A stretch of DNA of 18,456 bases from CAZVYN01 sp964631125 (lineage in GTDB: Bacteria; Eisenbacteria; RBG-16-71-46; CAIMUX01). The stretch is taken from contig CAZVYN010000079.1 in the NCBI GenBank assembly GCA_964631125.1, positions 1 through 18,456 of the forward strand, given 5' to 3'. Below, one piece after another: positions 7,808-14,659 of the stretch; the first letter of the stretch is position 1, and each line of letters opens with the position of its first letter. Under the pieces are notes generated by a model. It did no database searches, had not been told where the DNA came from, and saw nothing but the letters and a program-made list of their open reading frames with translations. The position numbers and the translations under genes were made by a program.

Positions 7808-8806
7808 ATGCTCAGAGTTGGTGATCCCGCCCCGTCCTTCCGCCTGGACTCGACCGCCGGCGAGCCTTTGTCGCTGACCACGCTCAGAGGACAGAAGGTG
7901 GTGCTCTACTTTTATCCCAAGGACGAGACACCGGGTTGCACCAGGGAAGCCTGCGACCTGCGCGACAACATGGCCCGGCTCCGCGGACACGGCGCGGTCG
8001 TGCTCGGCGTGTCGCCCGACTCGCTCGACTCCCACGAAGGATTCATCGATCACCACGAACTCAATTTCGATCTGCTCTCCGATCCCGACCATCTCGTGGC
8101 CGAGGCGTACGGCGCCTGGGGCGAGAAGCAGATGTACGGCCAGAGCTACTTGGGGATCGTCCGTTCGACCTTCCTGATCGATGAAGAGGGGCGCATCGAG
8201 CAGGTCTGGTCGCCGGTGCAGGTCGAAGGGCATATCGACGCGATCCTCGCTGCGCTCGAAGGCAGCGATGGGGGCGACGGCGGTCGCGACTCCAACGCCG
8301 GGAACGGCTCGGGAGCGCAATTGAGCTTGGTCGGTCCGCAGTCGGCCGCCTCGTCCTCCGCGACTCCGGCGAAGAAGCCGGCGGCGAAAGCTGCGCCCAA
8401 GAAGGCCGCCAAGCCCGCCGCCAAGCCCGCCGCCAAGCCCGCCGCCAAACCGGCGGTGAAGAAGGCCGCGTCCAAGCCCGCCGCCAAACCGGCCGCCAAG
8501 AAGGCCGCGAAGAAGTCGACCAAGAAGGCGACGCGCAAGGTGACCAAGGCGACGCGCAAGGCGAGTCCGAAGCCGGTCCGCAAGTCGGTCCGCAAGGCCG
8601 TGAAGAAGAGCACGAAGAAGGCCACGAGAAAGGTCGCCAAGACCGCGCGCAAGTCCGCTCGCACCGCGTCGCGCAAGGTCGGCAAGCGTCCGGTCGCGGC
8701 GAAGCTGAGCAAGGCGGCCGCAAAGAAGTCCGCCAAGAAGAGTGTCCGCAAGAGCGCGCCGCGGAGCGCCAAGAAAACCGCGCGCAAGGCGATGAAGAAA
8801 CGGTGA
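7808..8806 (+). CDS. bcp: PrxQ/BCP-type peroxiredoxin fused to a histone H1-like Lys/Ala/Pro-rich C-terminal tail
   Basis: The N-terminal half (about residues 1-152) is a thiol peroxidase of the bacterioferritin comigratory protein / PrxQ group, which reduces hydrogen peroxide and organic peroxides. The signature PxxxTxxC is present as PKDETPGCT with peroxidatic C44, and C49 five residues later fits the resolving cysteine of the intrahelical PrxQ type. R119 lies in VRSTFLID, as expected. A flexible Gly/Ser/Asp-rich linker (about 153-185) follows. Residues about 187-332 are almost only K, A, P, R, S and T, with repeats such as KPAA and KKATRK, like eukaryotic H1 tails and bacterial H1-like or AlgP-like proteins. 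Such tails bind DNA or other polyanions. The fused product has 332 residues; usual BCP proteins have about 150-160. AGGAGG (7796-7801) lies 6 nt before the ATG. The frame is continuous, with no stop or restart between the parts. Confidence 0.93.
   Translation: MLRVGDPAPSFRLDSTAGEPLSLTTLRGQKVVLYFYPKDETPGCTREACDLRDNMARLRGHGAVVLGVSPDSLDSHEGFIDHHELNFDLLSDPDHLVAEAYGAWGEKQMYGQSYLGIVRSTFLIDEEGRIEQVWSPVQVEGHIDAILAALEGSDGGDGGRDSNAGNGSGAQLSLVGPQSAASSSATPAKKPAAKAAPKKAAKPAAKPAAKPAAKPAVKKAASKPAAKPAAKKAAKKSTKKATRKVTKATRKASPKPVRKSVRKAVKKSTKKATRKVAKTARKSARTASRKVGKRPVAAKLSKAAAKKSAKKSVRKSAPRSAKKTARKAMKKR
8411..8446 (+). repeat. 12-bp coding tandem repeat (KPAA units)
   Basis: The unit aagcccgccgcc is repeated three times without mismatch, and the next unit (8447-8458) is a diverged copy. 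It encodes KPAA. Being a multiple of 3, copy-number change would lengthen or shorten the basic tail without shifting frame. Confidence 0.85.
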
Positions 8807-8867
8807 GGCGCCCGGCGCCTCGCCGGGTGCTCCGCGGACGACCTTCCCGCAGAGCGCCAAACGAATC

Positions 8868-8903
8868 GAGGGCCTGTCCCACCGCGCGGTGGGACAGGCC
8901 CTC
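8868..8903. terminator. Perfect 36-bp palindrome between convergent genes, likely bidirectional terminator
   Basis: The left arm gagggcctgtcccaccgc and right arm gcggtgggacaggccctc are exact reverse complements of 18 nt each with no spacer. The site lies 61 nt after the peroxiredoxin stop and 38 nt after the stop of the convergent FG-GAP gene. The T-tracts are poor (TGTTC on the plus side, GATTCGTTT on the minus side), so intrinsic termination would rest mainly on the very stable stem. Confidence 0.75.
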
Positions 8904-8941
8904 TGTTCATCACCGAGCCTGGGTGACGAACCGCCGCGCGA

Positions 8942-11900
8942 CTAGCGTCTGAGCACGATCTTCTTCGTCCGCTCGACCCCGTTGGCGGTGAGACGGGCGA
9001 AGTAGACGCCGTTGGCGACCCGGCCCGCTTCGTTCTCTCCACTCCACTGCACCGAGTGAGCGCCGGCCGCGAGCGGGCCGTCGAAGATCGTCGCGACGTG
9101 GCGGCCGCTGGCGTCGTGCATGGTGAGGTGCACAGGCGCGGCCGCCACGAGCGCGAACCCGATAGAGATCGATTCCATGAACGGATTCGGGAAGACGCGC
9201 GCGAAGCGCAGTGACGCGCCGCCGGCCAAGCCGTCCGCGAGATCTTCCACACCCGTCGATGCGGGCGCCGTGCGCAGATCGGTCTCGGTCGAACCGTTCC
9301 CTTGCTTCGAGAGCCACGGCGTGTGCGGGAAGAAGGGCGAGTCGCTCGCGAACCGCATGCGCCAGTGATAGGTGGTCTCGGCCGAGAGACCGGCTACCAC
9401 CGTCGTCGTCAGGACACGGCAGCCCAAGCCGCCGAGCGGCGTGCCGGTGTTGTAGCTCTGCGCGCCCGATTGAAGCTGCGATCCCCACGCCTCGGCCGTG
9501 TCACGGATCTGATACTCGACGCGCACCTTCCCGCGCCCGCGGGGCGTGCGCGCGTACGCCGAGAGGATGAAGTCGCCGGTGTCCTCGGCGTCGCCGAGCA
9601 GACCGATGTTCGAGTTGCCGTTCATCCGGCGTTGCTGGACCGCGCGATCGAGGCCCGGCTGCAGCGGATCGACGACGTTGCCGTAGAAGATGAATGCACG
9701 CCCCTCGTTGCTCAGTCCGCCGTCATAGTCGGGCGCTCCCACGATCACATCGGAGAAACCGTCGCCGGTGATGTCGCCCGCGCAGGCGATCGCCGCGCTG
9801 AAGCGCGCGCCGTCCTGCGCGCCGCCGTCGTCGATCCAGGCCCCGGAAGCGCCGAGTCCCGAGGCGCTGCCGAGGTAGACGACGGCGCGGCCGGACTCGT
9901 TCGGACCATTCAGGAAGTACGGAGTGCCGATGAGCACGTCGGAGTAGCCGTCGCCGTTCACATCGCCGGCCGAGGCGACGTCTTCCCCGCGGTTGGCGTT
10001 GACCTGATTCGACTCCTTGAACCAGGTCCACGAGGTCGAGATGCCCGACGGTCCGCCATGGAAGACGAAAGCCGCGCCTTCATTGCTCTCGCCGTTGTCG
10101 TAGCGAGAGGCGCCGACGATCACGTCGGAGTAGCCATCGCCGTTGACGTCACCCGCCGACGAGACGGAAATGCCGAAGCTCGATTCGGCCTGATCGATGT
10201 CGAGATACGCGCTCGGGGTGACGGGCAGGCCGCTCGCGCCGCCGTAGAAGACGAACGCCACCCCTTCATCCGACTGACCGAAGTCGGCGCCCGGCGCGCC
10301 GACGATGACATCGGAGTAGCCGTCGCCGTTGACATCGCCGGCGCAGGCGACAGAGAAGCCGACGCTCGCGTCGGTCTCATTCCCCTCGAAGCCCCAGTTC
10401 GGGGTGCGGCTCGGTCCGCTTGCGCTGCCGAAGTAGACCGAGGCGCGCCCTTCGTCCACCTGACCGTTGTCGTGATTCGGCGCGCCCACCAGCACGTCGG
10501 CGTAGCCGTCACCGTTGACGTCGCCGGCCGAAGAGACCGAGTAGCCCCACGAGGCGCCGGCCTGGTTTCCCTTGGCAGTCCACGACGCCGTGGCCGCGAG
10601 TCCGCCCGATCCGCCACGATAGAGAAAGGCCTGGCCTTCGTTGCTCACGCCGTTGTCGTAGAGGCTCGAGCCGACCAGGAGCTCGTCGTAGCCGTCGCCG
10701 TCGGTGTCGCCCGCGTTGGCGATCGCGTAGCCGAAGAGCGCCGAGGCCTGATCGCCGTCGGCGAGCCAGTCGTGCACCGTCGAGATGCCGCCGCGATTTC
10801 CGTAGTACGCGAAGACCGCGCCTTCGTTCGTCTGTCCCGCATCATAGAACCAGGCTCCGGTCGCGACATCGCTGTAGCCGTCGCCGTTCCAGTCGCCCGA
10901 GGTGACCGAGATGCCGAAGCCCGCGCCGTCCTGATTCGATTCGTCGATCCAAGCCGCGGTCTCCGCGACGTCATCCGGTCCGCCCAGATAGACGTAGACC
11001 TTGCCCTCGTAGAACGACCCGTTCTCGAAGAACGGCGCGCCGACGATCAGGTCCGAGTAGCCGTCGCCGTTGGTGTCGCCGGCGGTCGTGCCCGAGCGAC
11101 CGAACGAACCGGAATCGCTCGAATCTCCGAAGAGCTTCTGGTTGTGCGTCCCGGGGAGTCCGCTGTCGGACCCGAGGAAGACGTAGACCGCCCCGACGCT
11201 GCCGTCGTCACTGCCGTCGCCGGTCATCACGTCGGCGTAGCCGTCGCCATTGAGGTCGCCGCCGGTGAAGGCCGCCTCACCGAGTGTGCTGTTGCTGGTC
11301 ACCGACTGCTGCCAGTCGACGACGCCGTCCGGCCCGCTCGGTCCGCCCAGGTGCAACGAGACGGTGCAAGGGTTGCCCATGCCCGCCGTCACGAGGACGT
11401 CGGAGTAGCCGTCGCCGTTGGTGTCGCCCGCGCAGCCGACATGCCAGCCCACGTTTGCGTTGACCGCGTTCCCTTCCCAGGAGCGCACGGCGCTCGCGGT
11501 CAAGCCGGTGGCGTTGCCGAGGTAGACGTGGGCGATTCCTTCACCTGCCTGCCCGTTCTCATAGCCGTTCGCGCCGATCACGATGTCGTCGTAATTGTCG
11601 CCGTTGACGTCGCCGGCGCTGGAGATCCCGATCCCGAAGTAGGTATCGGCGACCGCGCTGAACTTGACCGAGGCAGGTGACGCCGCGAGGCCGGCGGCGG
11701 AACCCAGATAGAGATAGACGCCGCCGCTGAAGAGCGTGGTCGGCGCGAGGGGGCTGGGCGCATAGACGAGCACGTCGTCGTAGCCGTCGTTGTTGACATC
11801 GCCGGCGGTGCAGACTCTCGATCCGAAGCGCGCGCCCTCGATGTTGATCTCTTCGGTCCACGTCGGCGTTTCGGAGAGTCCCGCGGCGGAGCCGTGGTAG

Positions 11901-12322
11901 ACGTAGGCGCGCCCCTCCGATGCCTGGCCGTTCCCGTACCCGCTGGCGCCTACGATCACATCGTCGTACCCATCGCCGTTCACGTCGCCGGCTGCTCCGA
12001 GCGAGTTGCCGAAATTGGCGAACTGCTGGTCTCCCTCCATCCTCCAGCCGGCGCCGACCGACGGTCCGGAGGCGGTTCCGTAGTAGAGCCAGACCTTCCC
12101 TTCCTGCGCCTCTCCGACCTCGTCGTACTGCGAGCCGACGATGATGTCGCTGTAGCCGTCGCCGTTGACGTCTCCGGCGGTCGACACGTCGATGCCGTAA
12201 AGGCTGTTCTCGATATTCGACTCCGTCGCCCAGACCGGGGTCGTCTGCACCGCGGCTCGACTGGTCGCGCTCAGGGCCACCGTGGCGATCGCAACCAGCA
12301 TCCAACTCTTCGTCCACCGCAT
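8942..12322 (-). CDS. Secreted FG-GAP (integrin alpha-like) repeat protein, 14 blades, with FlgD-like C-terminal domain
   Basis: This is a predicted exported or surface protein of 1,126 residues. The ATG at 12322-12320 is chosen because GGAGG (complement of 12332-12336) lies 9 nt upstream and a signal peptide follows: RWTKSW, hydrophobic MLVAIATVALSA, then SRAA. An ATG 27 nt further upstream is less likely. The body holds 14 FG-GAP/VCBS repeats of about 62 residues, each with a calcium-loop motif such as AGDVNGDGYSDVIVGAP. Two (AGDVNNDGYDD, AGDITGDGFSD) are degenerate. Fourteen repeats would make two seven-bladed beta-propellers. After the repeats comes a fibronectin-like region (DTGDFILSAYART ... 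TTYHWRMRFASD) and a C-terminal FlgD-like domain (RVFPNPF ... SGENEAGRVANGVYFARL) ending KKIVLRR. Such propellers bind ligands, surfaces or carbohydrates in other systems; the ligand here is unknown. It starts 102 nt after the receptor gene and may be in the same operon. Confidence 0.92.
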   Translation of the reverse strand: MRWTKSWMLVAIATVALSATSRAAVQTTPVWATESNIENSLYGIDVSTAGDVNGDGYSDIIVGSQYDEVGEAQEGKVWLYYGTASGPSVGAGWRMEGDQQFANFGNSLGAAGDVNGDGYDDVIVGASGYGNGQASEGRAYVYHGSAAGLSETPTWTEEINIEGARFGSRVCTAGDVNNDGYDDVLVYAPSPLAPTTLFSGGVYLYLGSAAGLAASPASVKFSAVADTYFGIGISSAGDVNGDNYDDIVIGANGYENGQAGEGIAHVYLGNATGLTASAVRSWEGNAVNANVGWHVGCAGDTNGDGYSDVLVTAGMGNPCTVSLHLGGPSGPDGVVDWQQSVTSNSTLGEAAFTGGDLNGDGYADVMTGDGSDDGSVGAVYVFLGSDSGLPGTHNQKLFGDSSDSGSFGRSGTTAGDTNGDGYSDLIVGAPFFENGSFYEGKVYVYLGGPDDVAETAAWIDESNQDGAGFGISVTSGDWNGDGYSDVATGAWFYDAGQTNEGAVFAYYGNRGGISTVHDWLADGDQASALFGYAIANAGDTDGDGYDELLVGSSLYDNGVSNEGQAFLYRGGSGGLAATASWTAKGNQAGASWGYSVSSAGDVNGDGYADVLVGAPNHDNGQVDEGRASVYFGSASGPSRTPNWGFEGNETDASVGFSVACAGDVNGDGYSDVIVGAPGADFGQSDEGVAFVFYGGASGLPVTPSAYLDIDQAESSFGISVSSAGDVNGDGYSDVIVGASRYDNGESNEGAAFVFHGGPSGISTSWTWFKESNQVNANRGEDVASAGDVNGDGYSDVLIGTPYFLNGPNESGRAVVYLGSASGLGASGAWIDDGGAQDGARFSAAIACAGDITGDGFSDVIVGAPDYDGGLSNEGRAFIFYGNVVDPLQPGLDRAVQQRRMNGNSNIGLLGDAEDTGDFILSAYARTPRGRGKVRVEYQIRDTAEAWGSQLQSGAQSYNTGTPLGGLGCRVLTTTVVAGLSAETTYHWRMRFASDSPFFPHTPWLSKQGNGSTETDLRTAPASTGVEDLADGLAGGASLRFARVFPNPFMESISIGFALVAAAPVHLTMHDASGRHVATIFDGPLAAGAHSVQWSGENEAGRVANGVYFARLTANGVERTKKIVLRR
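9756..12178 (-). repeat. Fourteen DNA-level repeats with about 186-bp period inside the FG-GAP gene
   Basis: A core close to tagccgtcgccgttgacgtc (plus-strand reading) recurs with its first base near 9756, 9945, 10131, 10317, 10503, 10689, 10875, 11058, 11238, 11406, 11592, 11781, 11967 and 12153. Most steps are exactly 186 bp (62 codons). These are coding repeats for the calcium-loop motif, not an intergenic array. Confidence 0.88.
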
Positions 12323-12344
12323 CTCGAGGTTCCTCCCGCGATAG

Positions 12345-12364
12345 GCCACTGCGCCGCAGGTGGC
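12345..12364. other. Small hairpin between the receptor and FG-GAP genes
   Basis: The sequence gccactgcgccgcaggtggc can pair its ends (GCCAC with GTGGC, TGCG with CGCA) leaving one bulged G. It sits in the 102-bp gap, 22 nt before the FG-GAP start. There is no T-tract on the minus strand, so it may be a processing or attenuation element, or chance. Confidence 0.3.
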
Positions 12365-12424
12365 TCCTGCGCGCTCATGGTCCCAAACGGAAGCGGCCGG
12401 CCGACCGAACGGGGATTTCTCGTC

Positions 12425-14659
12425 TCAGAACTGCAGCCGGTAGACGACCGAGAGATTCCGCCCGGCCTCCGGCTGGATCGACTTGAGGCGCGACAGATGG
12501 TTGCGCCACGGCGAGTCGAGGAGGTTGTCGAGGCGGAAGATGACGCTCTGCAGGTTCGAGAGGGTGGGGCGGCGCCATTCGAACGAGAGATCCAGGAGGG
12601 CGTAGGGGGCGGTTTCGGTCTCGAACTCGTCCAACCGAGTCTGGCGCGCCGCCCCGCGGACAGCGCCGCCAGCGGTCCAAGGTCCGAACAGGCGCCGGGA
12701 GCCGACGCGTCCGCTCAGGGGGGGCATCAGCGGCAACGGCCGATCTCGGTCGGTGGCCTCGCCGCGCACGTAGCTCACCGCTCCGTCGAGTTCCCAGCCG
12801 ACGCCGGGTCGCCAACGGCCCTGGGTCTCACCGCCGGCCATGACCGCGTCGCCGCCTCGGTACTGGTAGCGCGCGAGCGCGCCGTCGGCCCCGGCGCCGT
12901 ACTCGAGTTCGCCGGTGTCCACGGGATGGATGAAGCCGTCGAGCGTGTTGCGGAAGAGCGCCAGCCGATACTCGACGGCGGGCGCGTCGTATTCGATTCC
13001 GAACTCCAGGCCCAGTCCTGACTCGGCGTCGAGATCGGCGTTTCCTATCTCATAGGAGTAGGCCGCGAGATGGGGTCCTTCGGTGAACAACTCTTCGAGC
13101 CCCGGCGCTCGATACGAACGCGTCGCCGTCGCGCGCGCGCGCAGACCGGCGGAGACCGCACGCTCGAGGCCGGCCGACGCGGAGACGCCGCTGAAGGCGC
13201 GATCGCGGATCACTCCCGCTTTGTTCGTGTCGGCGCGATCGGGCTGCACAGAGCTGCGATCGAAGCGGACGGCCCCTTCGTAGATCGTCGCGCCGCGCTC
13301 CAGTCGGTGGTAGACGAAGAGCGCGCCGCGCGTCTCGATGGTGGGAGGAATGAAGCTGAGGCAGCCTGTCGCGAAGTCACGTCTCTCGAACGCCGCGCCC
13401 ACGGTCGCCGCGCCCCACGTCCTTTCGCGAAAGTGCGAACGCAGCTCACCGGTGTAGTCGAGCAGCCCGAAGCTGACGCCGCAGACGTCGTTCGACTCGA
13501 GCTCACGGTGGAAGTAGCGGGAGTAACCGGCGTGCCCCTCGATGCGTTCGATCGAACCGTGGCGCGGAGTCCAGACGGACCGTCCCTCCAGGTTTCGGCG
13601 CTCGAGTTCGATGTCGACACCGTTCGCGTGTCCGCCCTCGAAGCCGCCGGGGATCTCGTAGTCCGAGTCGTAGAGTCCGCCCGAGACACCGAGGAATCCC
13701 CAGTCGCCGACGCGGCTCAGGCCGGCCGAACCGTTCAGGTTCCGCAATTCGGTGTTGGGCAAGCGACCGTTCGGGGTCCGAAGGTCGGAGGCGCGACGTC
13801 CGACCAGATCGACCTGCGCGGCGTACTCGCCGAAACCTTGCTCCAGTTGCAGACGCGCCGCGGCGCCGCGCGAAACGCTCTCTCCTTGGAGCGAGAGCGA
13901 TCCTCGTAGTTCGGTCACCGCTTCGGTCGGAACGGCGTCTCGTTCGACGTTCACCACGCCGCCCAGCGCCGACGATCCGTAGAGCAGCGACGCCGGCCCG
14001 CGCACGATCTTGATGCTGCGCGCTTGCAGCGGCTCGAGTACGACGGCGTGATCCGGCGACGTGGCCGAGAGATCGCCCGTGGCCGAGCCGTCTTCGAGCA
14101 CGAGCAGCCGATGGCCGCTCAGTCCGCGGACCACGGGGCGCGCCGGCGCCGGGCCCATCGTCTGCTCAGAGATCCCCGGTTCCTGTGCGAGCGTGGCCGC
14201 GACGGTGCCACGCATTCGCGCTTGAAGCTCGGCGCCCGAGAGTTCGACCCTCGCGCCCCCACTCGTGGACTCCGCGCCGATCGCGTCGCCTTCGACTTCC
14301 ACGGTGTCGAGGTTCAGCGGCGTCGGCCTGAGGGTGAGCGAAACGAAGAGCGTGTCGCCCTCGGTGATCTCCACGCGCAGCGAGTCGACTCCGTAGCCGA
14401 TGCGTCCCGCCAGGATCCACGCGACACCGGGACGGAGGTCGTCGAACGCGAAGCGCCCGATTTCGTCGGAAGTGGTGTGGCGATCCTGCGCCGGACAGGC
14501 CAGGTGCACGAGCGGCACGCCGGATCCGGTACCCCGTTCGACGACCCGTCCATGGACGGCGGCGGCGTTCGCGGTGTTCGCGGCGGCTGTCGCGAGCGCT
14601 GCGCCGAGCAGGACGGAACCAGCGGCCGACCGCGCGTCGGACCACGCGGTCGGCTTCAT
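12425..14659 (-). CDS. TonB-dependent outer-membrane receptor, ZnuD-like, with carboxypeptidase-regulatory N-terminal domain
   Basis: This 744-residue protein is a TonB-dependent outer-membrane transporter. A signal peptide (about 1-33, hydrophobic GSVLLGAALATAAA) precedes a carboxypeptidase regulatory-like beta-sandwich (about 35-112; VHGRVVERGTGSGVPLVHLA). A TonB box-like LDTVEVEGD follows at 117-125. The plug (about 135-245) has VVRGLSGHRLLVLEDG, DLSATSPDHAV and RGPASLLYGSSALGGVVNV. That pattern resembles ZnuD-type zinc receptors and their relatives. The rest is a beta-barrel ending in LLDSPWRNHLSRLK ... VYRLQF with the terminal Phe typical of outer-membrane barrels. Its ATG overlaps the TGA of the upstream lipoprotein gene (ATGA), so the two are translationally coupled. 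Zinc is a plausible substrate but is not proven; related receptors take other metal complexes. The FG-GAP gene follows downstream. Confidence 0.93.
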   Translation of the reverse strand: MKPTAWSDARSAAGSVLLGAALATAAANTANAAAVHGRVVERGTGSGVPLVHLACPAQDRHTTSDEIGRFAFDDLRPGVAWILAGRIGYGVDSLRVEITEGDTLFVSLTLRPTPLNLDTVEVEGDAIGAESTSGGARVELSGAELQARMRGTVAATLAQEPGISEQTMGPAPARPVVRGLSGHRLLVLEDGSATGDLSATSPDHAVVLEPLQARSIKIVRGPASLLYGSSALGGVVNVERDAVPTEAVTELRGSLSLQGESVSRGAAARLQLEQGFGEYAAQVDLVGRRASDLRTPNGRLPNTELRNLNGSAGLSRVGDWGFLGVSGGLYDSDYEIPGGFEGGHANGVDIELERRNLEGRSVWTPRHGSIERIEGHAGYSRYFHRELESNDVCGVSFGLLDYTGELRSHFRERTWGAATVGAAFERRDFATGCLSFIPPTIETRGALFVYHRLERGATIYEGAVRFDRSSVQPDRADTNKAGVIRDRAFSGVSASAGLERAVSAGLRARATATRSYRAPGLEELFTEGPHLAAYSYEIGNADLDAESGLGLEFGIEYDAPAVEYRLALFRNTLDGFIHPVDTGELEYGAGADGALARYQYRGGDAVMAGGETQGRWRPGVGWELDGAVSYVRGEATDRDRPLPLMPPLSGRVGSRRLFGPWTAGGAVRGAARQTRLDEFETETAPYALLDLSFEWRRPTLSNLQSVIFRLDNLLDSPWRNHLSRLKSIQPEAGRNLSVVYRLQF

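Noticed and set aside
7778..8860. Minus-strand frame rich in Gly, Leu and Arg opposite the peroxiredoxin
   Set aside because: The low-complexity sequence is the reverse reading of the Lys/Ala/Pro-rich tail.
9302..11680. 792-codon plus-strand open frame with internal repeats
   Set aside because: Its repeats (VAVAVDVAG-like) are the antisense reading of the FG-GAP calcium-loop repeats.
9756..12178. Regular direct repeats as a CRISPR array or minisatellite
   Set aside because: The repeats are codon-phased with 62-residue units and encode FG-GAP motifs; there are no short spacers and no cas genes.
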